A stretch of 64,000 nucleotides of DNA, taken from assembly GCA_965226855.1 (NCBI GenBank), contig CBDDEE010000016.1, positions 1-64,000 of the forward strand, in the 5' to 3' direction. The DNA is from JAUXJB01 sp965226855. GTDB lineage: Bacteria; Myxococcota_A; UBA9160; SZUA-336. Of the stretch, positions 10,190-18,977 are shown piece by piece. The notes beneath the pieces were generated by a model that did not search any database, was not told where the DNA came from, and worked only from the letters and a program-made list of their open reading frames with translations. Position 1 is the stretch's first letter, and the number at the start of each line of letters is the position of its first letter. The translations under genes were made by a program, and so were the position numbers.

Positions 10190-10305
10190 TGGGACCCGGC
10201 GCCGGTCTTGCGGGTCCCGGCCCGCGGGCGGCCGCGGGCCACCCGCTCTCCGCTCAGGCCTTCGGCCTTCGCTGCGCCGCGCCGCTATCGCGGCGCTTGC
10301 ATGGG
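10189..10305 (+). repeat. Dispersed three-hairpin intergenic repeat, copy 2
   Basis: Starts GTGGGACCCGG immediately at the oligopeptidase stop codon and ends CGGCGCTTGCATGGG. It contains the core CTCAGGCCTTCGGCCTTCGC hairpin and the GCGCCGC/GCGGCGC hairpin, plus an inserted GGTCTTGCGGGTCCCGGCCC segment. It is located between two convergent genes. Confidence 0.85.
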
Positions 10306-10338
10306 TGCGTCTGAACTTGGTGAACTTGAACTTGAGTT

Positions 10339-10363
10339 GAACTTAGGGACCGTCCCTAAGTTC
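10339..10363. repeat. REP-like perfect palindrome forming the 3' end of the DUF255 gene
   Basis: GAACTTAGGGAC (10339-10350), one C, then GTCCCTAAGTTC (10352-10363) form a perfect 12-bp inverted repeat. Its core matches the arms of the larger palindrome at 61057. On the minus strand it encodes the last residues ELRDGP and the TAA stop of the neighbouring gene. Direct GAACTT repeats precede it (10313-10342). Confidence 0.85.
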
Positions 10364-12370
10364 AGGGAGGGCTAGGTCGGTGGGGGTTTGGGCGGGGAGG
10401 GAGCAGGCGGGCCCTCGGCAGAGGTAGGCGGTCGGGGCGCCTTCGAGCATCTCGCGGCCCTGTATCCACTCGGCGGCTAGCCAGCTCGGGGGGTGGTCCG
10501 GGGAGACGAGGACGACCGCGTCTTCGGGGCCGAGGAGCTCGCGGGCTCGGGCGGCCAGGGCGTGCGTGCCGGGGTCTTCGTGCTCGCCCAGGATGAGTCC
10601 CAGGCCCATGCCGAAGTCGACCAGGGCGGCCGCGCGAAGAAGGGTGGGGAGGTGAACGGGGTAGCGGGCGGCGAGCGCTGAGTGAGTTCCCAGGATCCTG
10701 TCCACCACTTCACGGAGGTCGGCTCGGCCCGTGACGCCCGCCAGCCTGGCCAGCGCGAGGGTGGCGAGGCCGAGGGCGCTGGGAGTAGCGCCGTCGGGGT
10801 CGCTCTTCGGACGCGTCACGAGCGTGGGGTCATCTCCCGCCACCAGGAAGAGATCGCCTCGGTTGGCGTCGTAGAAGCGGTCGATCAGGTCATGTGCCAG
10901 AGGGAGGCATGCCTCGATGTAGCGGTCCGCGCCGCCCGCCCGGTGCAGGTCCAGCAGGCCGCAGAGCAGGGCGGCATGGTCGTCGAGGAAGGCCGGGACC
11001 CCGGCGTCCGACTCGCGGTGAATGCGCCGCAGCTCGCGCCCACCGTCGCTTAGCTCACGGAGAGCGAAGTCGGCTGCGCGGGAGGCGGCCGCGACCCAGT
11101 CTTCGCGCCTGTACGCGGCGCCCGCAGACGCGAGCCCCCCGATGGTGTAGCCGATCCAGGCGCAGATCTGCTTGTGATCGGTGTCCGGAGCGACGCGCTT
11201 CTGGCGAGCGGCGAGCAGCTGCTGGCGCTGCGGGCGCATCCGTTCGCGCGGACCGGCCAGGACGTGCGCGAGCACGCTCTTGCCGCTGGCCTCGAAGTTC
11301 CCGGCGGGCGACACGTCGTAGGCCTGACAGAACTCCGCGCCGGTGACTTCCCCGAGGACGGCGTGGATCTCGCGCGGAGTCCACACGAAGAAAAGCCCCT
11401 CCTCCCCCTCGCTGTCGGCGTCCTGGCTCGCAAAGAAGCCGCCCGCCGGATCACGCATCTCGCGCTCCAGCCAGTCCACCGTCTCCTCCACCGGCCAGAG
11501 CAACTCAGGGTCGCGCGTCTGCCTGTACGCCTCGGCATAGACTCGAAGGAGCTGCCCGTTGTCGTAGAGCATCTTCTCGAAGTGCGGCACCAGCCACCTG
11601 GCGTCAGTGCTGTAGCGGTGGAAGCCTCCACCCAGCTGGTCGTAGATGCCGCCGCGCGCCATGCGCTTGAGCGAGAACAGCAGGTGCTCGAGCACGTCAA
11701 CGCGTGCGGCGCGCAAGTTCGAGGCGGCGAGCAGCGCCTCGAGATTGGTTGGCGTGGGAAACTTCGGTGCGCCGCCGAAGCCGCCGTGCTGACGATCCGC
11801 GCGCTGCATCAGCTCGGAACAGAACTCCCCTAACGTCGCCACGCCGATGGCAGCCTCTCGGTCGACGTCCGGGGTGGCTTCGAGCGCCCGCATCACTTGC
11901 TTCGCCTGCTCCTCCACCTGTTGGGGCTGCTCCTTCCAAACTCTCGTAACGGCCAGGATCAGCTCCGACCAGCTCGGTCTCCCGTGTCTGCTCTCTGGCG
12001 GGAAGTACGTGCCGCCGTGGAAGGGCTCACCCTGGGGGGTGCAGAAGACGTTGAGTGGCCAGCCGCCCTGCCCGGTCATTCTCGTGACGGCGTCCATGTA
12101 GATCTGGTCGACATCGGGACGCTCCTCGCGATCGACCTTGATGCAGATCAGGTGCTCGTTCATGAGGCGGGCCGTCTGCTCGTCCTCGAAGGACTCCCGC
12201 TCCATCACGTGGCACCAGTGACAGGACGAATAACCGATCGACACCAGCACGAGTCGGTTCTCGCGCAGCGCGCGCTGCCATGGCTCGTCACTCCAGGCGT
12301 ACCAGTCGACCGGATTGTCACTGTGCTGCCGGAGATAGACGCTGGTCTCGGACCCCAGGCGGTTGGCCAC
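10343..12370 (-). CDS. DUF255/thioredoxin-domain protein, YyaL/SSP411 (SPATA20) family
   Basis: 675 residues. The N-terminal thioredoxin-like domain has the family signature NPVDWYAW, SIGYSSCHWCHVM (CxxC) and VDREERPDVDQIYM. The (alpha/alpha)6-barrel part follows, with GGIYDQLGGGFHRYSTD, VPHFEKMLYDNGQL and FFASQDADSEGEEG. The molecular role is not settled for this family. The start is GTG at 12370, overlapping the upstream stop as TAGTG, so it is translationally coupled to the flavoprotein gene. The final residues ELRDGP come from a REP palindrome, which suggests the native C-terminus was replaced. Confidence 0.93.
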   Translation of the reverse strand: MANRLGSETSVYLRQHSDNPVDWYAWSDEPWQRALRENRLVLVSIGYSSCHWCHVMERESFEDEQTARLMNEHLICIKVDREERPDVDQIYMDAVTRMTGQGGWPLNVFCTPQGEPFHGGTYFPPESRHGRPSWSELILAVTRVWKEQPQQVEEQAKQVMRALEATPDVDREAAIGVATLGEFCSELMQRADRQHGGFGGAPKFPTPTNLEALLAASNLRAARVDVLEHLLFSLKRMARGGIYDQLGGGFHRYSTDARWLVPHFEKMLYDNGQLLRVYAEAYRQTRDPELLWPVEETVDWLEREMRDPAGGFFASQDADSEGEEGLFFVWTPREIHAVLGEVTGAEFCQAYDVSPAGNFEASGKSVLAHVLAGPRERMRPQRQQLLAARQKRVAPDTDHKQICAWIGYTIGGLASAGAAYRREDWVAAASRAADFALRELSDGGRELRRIHRESDAGVPAFLDDHAALLCGLLDLHRAGGADRYIEACLPLAHDLIDRFYDANRGDLFLVAGDDPTLVTRPKSDPDGATPSALGLATLALARLAGVTGRADLREVVDRILGTHSALAARYPVHLPTLLRAAALVDFGMGLGLILGEHEDPGTHALAARARELLGPEDAVVLVSPDHPPSWLAAEWIQGREMLEGAPTAYLCRGPACSLPAQTPTDLALPELRDGP

Positions 12371-13644
12371 TACAGGAACTCTGGCGGCTTCGCTGCCTCG
12401 ATCCAGCTGTCGTAGTCCACGTAGTCGATCTCGTTCTTGCGGGCGTTGACTCGGTCGAGCAGCGTCTCGTGCTCCTCCGCGCTGAGCGGCTTCAGCTTCT
12501 TCACTTCTTCCGCGATCTGGAAGTACTCGTTCGATACGTGCGCTGCGACCTTCTTCGCGTGCCGGCGTGAGTCGACGATGTTGCCCTTGCCGGTCACGAC
12601 GTTGCCAGCGCTGAAGAGCGTCGGGAACGGCTCGAGGCGCCCGATATCCCAGTCCTGGTAGTCGTAGAGCTCGCCGTTCATCGGGATATCCTCGATCGGC
12701 GCCGGGATGCTTCCGATGGAGCTGATGAACAGCGGGGCCCTGACCTCCACGAGCGGCTCGTTCGTCACCTTCACGCGGCCGCCCTCGACCCGGGTCGGCG
12801 CAAAGCGCATTCCGACCAGCCAGTCGTTCTCCACGATGAGCTCAGCGGGGGCGAGCAGCGTCTCGATCTTGAACACGTACTTCTCCATGGCTTTATCGAG
12901 CACGCGTGCGCGACTCTTCTCGATCTTCTCTCGCATCTTTTCCGGGGCCTTGTCCGGCATGGTGACGAGGGGCATGTCCTCGCGCCGTCGACGGTAGTAG
13001 AGCGTGCAGCCGTCCAGACCGAGGTCGTCCCAGGTAAGTCCGTGTGCCGCCAGCGTCTTGGGAATTCCCTTGACCTCGAGCTCGACCAGATTCGACTCTA
13101 CGCCCCGCTCCGTCAGCGCGGCCATCGTGAGCTCGAGGTTGATCACCTTGACGACGTCGATCGAGGCGAGCCCGCCGCCGACCACGGCCGTACCGTCGAC
13201 CACCTCGAAGACCTCTCCGTCGTAGCCGGCCTCGTGTCTGTGGTTGAACCACATGATGAAGGGGTTCTGGTACACGAGACCCCGACCGATGCAGACGTCG
13301 GCGCCCTCGATTGAAAGCGGCCGGTCGCGCCACGCGCCGTTGGCGAGCACGATCGCGTGGAAACCCCACGAATCTGTCAGCTCCCGCAGCGAGATGTCAC
13401 GTCCGAGCTCCGTACAGGGAACGAAATGGACGTGCTGCTGCGAGAGCTTCGCGTCGATCGTCCTGTACTCCTTCTGGCGCAGCGCCACGTGCCACTTCGG
13501 CAGGCCGTCCTCGACCTTCCCGTAGGGTCGCGCATTCTGCTCAAACACCACGGTGAGGATGCCGTGCTTGGCAAAGATGTCGGCCGCCTCGGCTCCGGCG
13601 GTCGCTCCACCGACGATCGCGATCGCGTACTCTTCGTCAGCCAT
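12370..13644 (-). CDS. FAD/NAD(P)-dependent oxidoreductase, GltD/adrenodoxin-reductase-like
   Basis: 424 residues from the ATG at 13644; the upstream in-frame extension crosses a repeat and is non-coding. It has an N-terminal dinucleotide motif AIVGGATAGAEAADIFAKHG, VVFEQNARPYGK, a second nucleotide-binding motif VVGGGLASIDVVKVI, and a C-terminal SAGNVVTGKGNI that contacts FAD. The layout resembles ferredoxin/adrenodoxin-NADP reductases and the glutamate synthase small subunit. The electron acceptor is unknown. It is the first gene of a two-gene unit with the DUF255 thioredoxin-like protein, which suggests a shared redox role by inference. Confidence 0.85.
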   Translation of the reverse strand: MADEEYAIAIVGGATAGAEAADIFAKHGILTVVFEQNARPYGKVEDGLPKWHVALRQKEYRTIDAKLSQQHVHFVPCTELGRDISLRELTDSWGFHAIVLANGAWRDRPLSIEGADVCIGRGLVYQNPFIMWFNHRHEAGYDGEVFEVVDGTAVVGGGLASIDVVKVINLELTMAALTERGVESNLVELEVKGIPKTLAAHGLTWDDLGLDGCTLYYRRRREDMPLVTMPDKAPEKMREKIEKSRARVLDKAMEKYVFKIETLLAPAELIVENDWLVGMRFAPTRVEGGRVKVTNEPLVEVRAPLFISSIGSIPAPIEDIPMNGELYDYQDWDIGRLEPFPTLFSAGNVVTGKGNIVDSRRHAKKVAAHVSNEYFQIAEEVKKLKPLSAEEHETLLDRVNARKNEIDYVDYDSWIEAAKPPEFL

Positions 13645-13668
13645 CTGACCGGATTCTACCAAGTCTCG

Positions 13669-13757
13669 TGGGACCCGGCGCGCGGGCGGCCGCGCGCCAC
13701 CCACCTTCGCTCGGCTTCGCCTCGCTGCGCGCGCCGCTTCGCGGCGCTTGCAGGGGG
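13669..13757 (+). repeat. Dispersed three-hairpin intergenic repeat, copy 3
   Basis: GTGGGACCCGGCGCGCGGGC through GCGCTTGCAGGG. Here the middle hairpin is shortened to CTCGGCTTCGCCTCGCT. It lies between two divergent genes, unlike the other copies, so it cannot be explained only as a terminator. Confidence 0.85.
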
Positions 13758-13782
13758 CTTTGACCCCGCCTAGGTTGGAGCG

Positions 13783-14160
13783 GTGGCGACGGCGGTTCAG
13801 CGGGCACTCCGGGCGACGACGTACGAGAGACCGCCGACCTCGCTCACCGCAGACCTCGTCGAGTACGAGCGTTCCGAACGCCTGCGGCGCGCCGCGGCGG
13901 TCTTCACGCCCCTGTTTGGTGCAGCTCTCCTGAGCCTGTTCGTGCCTGGCTGGCACTTCGTCGGCGTGCCGGGCTTCCTGATTCTAGCGATCGTCCTGGG
14001 GCGGAGACGGCTGGTAGAGGTCACCGCGTTGGAGTCGCTCCAGGGGACATGTCCGTCCTGTGCCGAGCGGCAGCACTTCGCACCGCCCTCGAGCTTCGAC
14101 CTGCCCGCCACCTTGCGCTGTCCAGGCTGCTCGGCATTCGTAAAACTGGAGGCCCCATAG
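13783..14160 (+). CDS. Small membrane protein with C-terminal zinc ribbon
   Basis: 125 residues from the GTG at 13783. A hydrophobic region of about 37 residues (AAVFTPLFGAALLSLFV followed by VGVPGFLILAIVLG) gives one or two membrane spans. A cytoplasmic tail follows with CPSCAE and CPGCSAF, a four-Cys zinc-ribbon pattern. No family is recognised. It ends 26 nt before arginine decarboxylase and is probably co-transcribed with it. Confidence 0.7.
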   Translation: MATAVQRALRATTYERPPTSLTADLVEYERSERLRRAAAVFTPLFGAALLSLFVPGWHFVGVPGFLILAIVLGRRRLVEVTALESLQGTCPSCAERQHFAPPSSFDLPATLRCPGCSAFVKLEAP

Positions 14161-14186
14161 CATCCGGGCCAGGAGGAGCGGGCGAA

Positions 14187-16079
14187 GTGGAGAGCTGGAG
14201 CAGCGAAAAGAGCGCCGAGCTGTACGGAATCGACCGCTGGGGTGGCGGTTACTTCTCGGTTCAGGCGAGTGGCGACGTAGGCGTTCACCCGGACTGTGAG
14301 ACCGCTACCTGCGTAAACCTGCGGGAGCTCGTCGAAGAGATCAAGAGCCGAGGGCTGCATACCCCCTTGCTGATCCGCTTCTCCGACATCCTGTCGAGTC
14401 GTATCCGCGAGCTCGTGGCCTGCTTCGCGTCCGCGACCCGGGAGTACTCCTACTCCGGAAGCTACCGTCCGGTCTATCCCATCAAGACGAACCAGCAGCG
14501 GCAGGTGGTGGAAGAGCTGATCGCGGCTGGACGTCCCTACAGCCTGGGTCTCGAGGTCGGAAGCAAGCCTGAGCTGCTGATCGCTCTGGCCCTGCTCGAT
14601 ACTCCCGACGCGCTGATCGTCTGCAACGGATACAAGGACCGCGCTTACATGGAGACCGCGCTGCTTGCGCAGCGCTTGGGCCGCATGCCCGTCATCGTGC
14701 TGGACCGCCCCGACGAGCTGCCCGTCCTGCTCAAGACCTCGCGCGAGCTCGGGATCAGGCCGCACATCGGCGTGCGCTGTCGTCTGGCCACGCGGGGAGC
14801 AGGGAAGTGGGCGGACTCGACTGGGGATCGCTCGAAGTTCGGGCTCTCCGTGGCGGAGATCGTCAGCGTCGTGAACCTGCTGAGCTCGGAGAGGATGCTG
14901 GACTGTCTCGAGATGCTGCACTTCCACATCGGCTCGCAGATCCCCGAGATCGGGGCTCACAAAGACGCGTTGCGCGAAGCCAGTCGCATCTTCGTGGGAC
15001 TGCACGAGCTGGGCGGCACCCTGCGCTTCGTCGACGTCGGGGGCGGACTCGGGGTCGACTACATCGGTTCGAAGACCAGCACGCAGTCTTCGATGAACTA
15101 CACCATGCAGGAGTACGCGTACGACGTAGTGGCCGCTCTGCAGGAAGCGTGCGACGAACGCGGTGTGCCTCATCCGGATCTCGTCTCGGAGTCCGGTCGG
15201 GCGCTCGTCTCCCACGCTTCCGTGCTGATCTTCGACGTGCTCGGCATCGACGGACCCGTCTCGCGCAGCGTTCCCTCCTCTCCGACCGAACCAGAGCACA
15301 AGGTGATCCACGACCTGTGGGAGGTCTGGTCTTCGATCGAGCCCGAGAACGTGCAGGAGTCGTTTCACGACGCGCTCGAGCTGAAGGAAGAGGCGACGAG
15401 CGCCTTCGGTCTAGGCTACCTGGATCTAGCGGCGAGAGCGCGCGCCGAGGAGCTCTTCTGGAGCTGCTGCGAACGGATCCTGAAGCTGCTCTCCAGTCTC
15501 GAGCACGTGCCGGAAGAGCTCGCGGGGCTCGAGCGCGAGATGTCGGACACCTATTACGGGAACTTCTCCGTCTTCCAGTCCTTGCCCGACTCGTGGGCGC
15601 TCGAGCAGCTGTTTCCGATCATGCCGATCCATAGGTTGGACGAAGAGCCCACCCGGAAGGCCACGCTGGCAGACCTCACGTGCGACTGCGACGGAAAAGT
15701 CGACCGCTTCCTCGACCTGCGCGGGGAGCTCAGTGTGCTCGAGCTACACGAGCCGAACGATCGCCAGTACTACCTCGGCGCGTTTCTGGTGGGTGCTTAC
15801 CAGGAAACTCTGGGGGAGCTGCACAACCTGTTCGGCGATACGGATGCCGTCCACGTGCGAATTGATGCGAGCGGTCGCTACACGATCGAACAGGTCGTGG
15901 AGGGAGACTCCATCGAGGAAGTGCTCTCCTACGTGCAGTACGATCGGCGAGATCTTTCGGAACGCGTCCGTCGCGCGATCGAGGCCGCTCTCCATAAGGG
16001 AGACATCACCCTCGAGGAGTCCGCGCTCCTGCGGCGACGCTATGAGCAGGGCCTGTCAGGCTACACTTACCTGGACTAG
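14187..16079 (+). CDS. speA: Biosynthetic arginine decarboxylase (PLP, fold III)
   Basis: Converts arginine to agmatine, the first step of the agmatine route to putrescine. The start is GTG at 14187, with AGGAGG at 14171-14176. The in-frame extension back to 14049 overlaps the previous gene. The 630 residues equal the usual length. The PLP lysine is in VYPIKTNQQRQVVEEL, the phosphate-binding region in FHIGSQIP and DVGGGLGVDY, and SESGRALVSHASVL is the active-site partner motif. The C-terminus GYTYLD ends in the way typical of SpeA proteins. Confidence 0.96.
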   Translation: MESWSSEKSAELYGIDRWGGGYFSVQASGDVGVHPDCETATCVNLRELVEEIKSRGLHTPLLIRFSDILSSRIRELVACFASATREYSYSGSYRPVYPIKTNQQRQVVEELIAAGRPYSLGLEVGSKPELLIALALLDTPDALIVCNGYKDRAYMETALLAQRLGRMPVIVLDRPDELPVLLKTSRELGIRPHIGVRCRLATRGAGKWADSTGDRSKFGLSVAEIVSVVNLLSSERMLDCLEMLHFHIGSQIPEIGAHKDALREASRIFVGLHELGGTLRFVDVGGGLGVDYIGSKTSTQSSMNYTMQEYAYDVVAALQEACDERGVPHPDLVSESGRALVSHASVLIFDVLGIDGPVSRSVPSSPTEPEHKVIHDLWEVWSSIEPENVQESFHDALELKEEATSAFGLGYLDLAARARAEELFWSCCERILKLLSSLEHVPEELAGLEREMSDTYYGNFSVFQSLPDSWALEQLFPIMPIHRLDEEPTRKATLADLTCDCDGKVDRFLDLRGELSVLELHEPNDRQYYLGAFLVGAYQETLGELHNLFGDTDAVHVRIDASGRYTIEQVVEGDSIEEVLSYVQYDRRDLSERVRRAIEAALHKGDITLEESALLRRRYEQGLSGYTYLD

Positions 16080-16093
16080 GAGGGCGACAGCAG

Positions 16094-16864
16094 ATGGAGA
16101 TTCGTGGAGTCGGGGCGGTTGTGACCGGAGGAGCGTCGGGCCTCGGTGCTGCGACGGCGCGGGAGATCGTTGCCGTGGGCGGCAGGGTCGCCCTGCTCGA
16201 CTTGCCCCGCTCGCCGGGCAAGGAGCTCGCCGAGGAGCTCGGCGAGTCCGCCATCTTCTGCCCCTGCGACGTCACCATGGCGGATCAGGTCGAGGAGGCT
16301 GTGGCGTCGGCGGCCGAGAGCTTTGGCGAGCTGCGGATCGACGTGAACTGTGCAGGCATCGGCTGGGCGCAGCGGACCGTCACCCGGGAAGGTCCGGCGA
16401 ACATGGACGCCTTCGAGCGGGTCGTGCGGGTCAACCTGATGGGCACGTTCAACGCCATCCGCCTCTCGGCCGACCGCATGGCGAAGAACGAGCCGGATGC
16501 GGGCGGTGAGAGAGGCGTGATCATCAACACGGCCTCGGTGGCGGCCTACGAGGGCCAGATCGGCCAGGCAGCCTACTCCGCTTCGAAGGGCGGCATCGTG
16601 GGCATGACACTTCCGATTGCACGCGACCTGTCGAGCCTGGGGATTCGCGTGGTGACGATCGCCCCGGGGCTGTTCGACACGCCGCTCCTGGCCGGTATGT
16701 CGGAGTCGGCCCGCGAGGCGCTCGCGGCGAACATTCCTTTTCCCAAGCGCCTCGGCCAGCCTGCGGAGTACGCACACCTGGCTCGCAGCATCATCGAGAA
16801 CCCGATGCTGAACGGGCTGACGATCCGGCTCGACGGTGCGATCCGCATGCCGCCAAGGGGATAG
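16094..16864 (+). CDS. SDR-family dehydrogenase, HSD17B10/3-hydroxyacyl-CoA dehydrogenase-like
   Basis: 256 residues with TGGASGLGAATA (NAD-binding), DLP at the end of beta-2 (NAD-preferring), VNCAGIGWA, INTASVAAYEGQIGQ (Ser) and YSASKGG (Tyr/Lys). The GVIINTASVAAYEGQIGQAA block and the ending close to MLNGLTIRLDGAIRMPPRG resemble type II 3-hydroxyacyl-CoA dehydrogenases. AGGAGG overlaps the speA stop. It sits directly upstream of a MoaD-like protein and the AOR gene, but acyl-CoA oxidation is the likelier role. Confidence 0.85.
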   Translation: MEIRGVGAVVTGGASGLGAATAREIVAVGGRVALLDLPRSPGKELAEELGESAIFCPCDVTMADQVEEAVASAAESFGELRIDVNCAGIGWAQRTVTREGPANMDAFERVVRVNLMGTFNAIRLSADRMAKNEPDAGGERGVIINTASVAAYEGQIGQAAYSASKGGIVGMTLPIARDLSSLGIRVVTIAPGLFDTPLLAGMSESAREALAANIPFPKRLGQPAEYAHLARSIIENPMLNGLTIRLDGAIRMPPRG

Positions 16865-16869
16865 GGCCC

Positions 16870-17139
16870 GTGCCGAGCGTCTTCATTCCACCCCCCTACC
16901 GTGGTCCCACCCTGGGCGAGAGCGAGGTTGCGGTCACTGCCAGCACGGTGCGCGAGTGCCTCCAGGCCGTGGAGAGTCGCTACCCTGGCTTCGGGGAGCT
17001 GGTCTTTGCGGCGGACGGCGGCCTGCCCCGCTACGTGAAGCTCTTTCTGAATGGAGAGGTCCTGGATCCAGGCGACCTCGACCGCGGCGTCTCGGAGGGC
17101 GATGCCGTGGAGGTGATGGCGGCGATCGCGGGAGGTTAG
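16870..17139 (+). CDS. MoaD/ThiS-family sulfur carrier
   Basis: 89 residues from GTG, ending in AAIAGG. The C-terminal Gly-Gly is the site that is adenylated and thiocarboxylated in sulfur carriers. The beta-grasp pattern VRECLQAVESRYPGFGELV, KLFLNGEVL and SEGDAVEVMAAIAGG fits MoaD, the small subunit of molybdopterin synthase. It lies between an SDR and an aldehyde:ferredoxin oxidoreductase gene, with two MoeA genes beyond, which supports a pterin-cofactor role rather than thiamine. Confidence 0.88.
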   Translation: MPSVFIPPPYRGPTLGESEVAVTASTVRECLQAVESRYPGFGELVFAADGGLPRYVKLFLNGEVLDPGDLDRGVSEGDAVEVMAAIAGG

Positions 17140-17209
17140 GGGCGCGAGCTGCCCATGATCTGCGAGCCCGGTGTGATAAGCTGGCGCCCTCGAGACAGGA
17201 GGATTTTCG

Positions 17210-18940
17210 ATGGCTGGACCGACGGGCGACAAGATCATCCGCCTCAACATGACGGATCAGAGCGTGACGATCGAGGACTTCCCGGAACAGTGGAAGCTCC
17301 TGGGTGGTCGCGCGCTCTCGGCGAAGATCTTGCTCAACGAGTGCGACCCGAACTGTGATCCGCTGGGACCGGACAACGTCCTGGTCTTCGCGCCGGGAGT
17401 CCTGTCCGGAACCGCTGCGCCCACCTCGGGACGCCTCTCGGTAGGTGCGAAGAGCCCGCTCACGAACGGGATCAAGGAGGCGAACGTGGGTGGCAACCCG
17501 GCCCAACATCTGATGAAGCTCGGCTACCGGGCGATCATCGCGACGGGCCAGCCGGCCGATCGCGAGCGTCGCTACGGCCTGGAGGTGGACGCCGAGGGAG
17601 TGCGGGTCGTCCCGGCCGACAACCTCAAGGGCGTGTGGAACTACGCGGCGTGCGAGGAGGTGCTGCACCCGCACTACCCCAAGACGGCCTCCTTCATCAC
17701 CTGTGGACCCGCGGGGGAGCGCTTGCTCAAGGGCTCGTCTGTCGCCTGCACCGATCAGGACAACCGCTATCCCGCACGCCACGCGGCCCGAGGTGGGCTG
17801 GGCGCGGTGATGGGCAGCAAGTGCCTCAAGTTCATTGCGGTAGATCCGGGCCGGGCCCGGGTCCGCACCCCGGCAAACCGCAAGGAGTTCGGCGGGCTGG
17901 TGCGGGACTACACCAAGGCGTATCTGGCCGGACCACTGATGTTCAAGGCGGGGACGGCGTCCGTCGTTCCGGTCGCGAACTCCCTCCATACCTTCCCATA
18001 CAAGAACCGGGTCGAGGGTCAGTCGCCCGATGTGCAGACGCTCGATGGGGCGCGGATCAATGAGAGCTTCGAGGAGCGCGGCGGCGCGATGCACAACTGC
18101 CTGACCGGCTGCATCGTGCAGTGCTCGAACGTCGTGCACGACGCCGAGGGCAACTACCGGACCTCTGCGCTCGAGTTCGAGACCCTCACGCTGCTGGGCT
18201 CGAACTGCGCCGTGGCCAGCTGGGAGGATGTCGCAGAGCTCGACCGCCTGTGCGACGACGTCGGGCTCGACACGATCGAGACCGGTGCGGCCATCGCGGT
18301 ACTGATGGACGCCGGCGGCATGCAGTGGGGTGACGCCGAGGCGATGAAGAAGCTGATCACGGACGTCGCCGAGGCGAAGGACATGGGCGCGGTGGTTGGA
18401 AACGGCGCCGCTGCCGTTGGCGAGCACACGGGGCACCATCGTGTTCCCGTGGTGCGCGGCCAGGCGATTCCCGCCTGGGATCCGCGCCCGCTCAAGGCGA
18501 CGGGCGTGACCTACGCCTCGAGTCCGATGGGCGCCGACCACACGGCCGGCTTGATCGTGAATCCCGGCATGAAGCCGGACGAGTTCGCGATCGCCTCGCA
18601 GGAGACACAGCTCGTGAACGCGGTCTGCGATTCCTCGGGCTTCTGCCAGTTCCTGCAGCCCACGCTCGACAACATCCGCGAGTTCTACACCCACCTTTAC
18701 GGCGAGGAGGTCACGCGTGAGCAGATCGCGGATCTGGGCTGGGAAACCCTCGCCGACGAGTGGGAGTTCAACAAGCGTGCGGGCTTCACGGCAGCCGACG
18801 ACGTCCTGCCCGCCTGCATGGCGGAGGACAAGATCGGTCCCGCGGGTCTCGTCTTCGACGTCCCGGCGGAGATCATCGCCGATGCGAAGGTTCGCAAGGA
18901 GCCGCGCGAGCAGCTCTTTACAGCCAAGGCGTCTGGCTGA
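17210..18940 (+). CDS. Aldehyde:ferredoxin oxidoreductase family (tungsto/molybdo-bispterin) enzyme
   Basis: 576 residues. Family landmarks: LLGGRALSAKILLNE, the pterin-contact GRLSVGAKSPLTNGIKEANVGG, TCGPAGERL, ARHAARGGLGAVMGSK, the Fe-S Cys pattern CLTGCIVQC, and the late cluster ligand in CDSSGFC preceded by ASQETQLVNAV. Enzymes of this family oxidise aldehydes to acids with ferredoxin, or run the reverse reaction at low potential. A ribosome binding site AGGAGG precedes the ATG. The linked MoaD and two MoeA genes look like a dedicated cofactor set. Metal (W or Mo) and substrate cannot be read from sequence. Confidence 0.92.
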   Translation: MAGPTGDKIIRLNMTDQSVTIEDFPEQWKLLGGRALSAKILLNECDPNCDPLGPDNVLVFAPGVLSGTAAPTSGRLSVGAKSPLTNGIKEANVGGNPAQHLMKLGYRAIIATGQPADRERRYGLEVDAEGVRVVPADNLKGVWNYAACEEVLHPHYPKTASFITCGPAGERLLKGSSVACTDQDNRYPARHAARGGLGAVMGSKCLKFIAVDPGRARVRTPANRKEFGGLVRDYTKAYLAGPLMFKAGTASVVPVANSLHTFPYKNRVEGQSPDVQTLDGARINESFEERGGAMHNCLTGCIVQCSNVVHDAEGNYRTSALEFETLTLLGSNCAVASWEDVAELDRLCDDVGLDTIETGAAIAVLMDAGGMQWGDAEAMKKLITDVAEAKDMGAVVGNGAAAVGEHTGHHRVPVVRGQAIPAWDPRPLKATGVTYASSPMGADHTAGLIVNPGMKPDEFAIASQETQLVNAVCDSSGFCQFLQPTLDNIREFYTHLYGEEVTREQIADLGWETLADEWEFNKRAGFTAADDVLPACMAEDKIGPAGLVFDVPAEIIADAKVRKEPREQLFTAKASG

Positions 18941-18977
18941 CGGGTAGCCCGAAGACGGTTCTCCGCAAGGAGTGCGG

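Noticed and set aside
13797..15368. Minus-strand ORF of 523 codons
   Set aside because: Antisense shadow of arginine decarboxylase and the zinc-ribbon protein gene; no recognisable domain, and it exists because of high GC.
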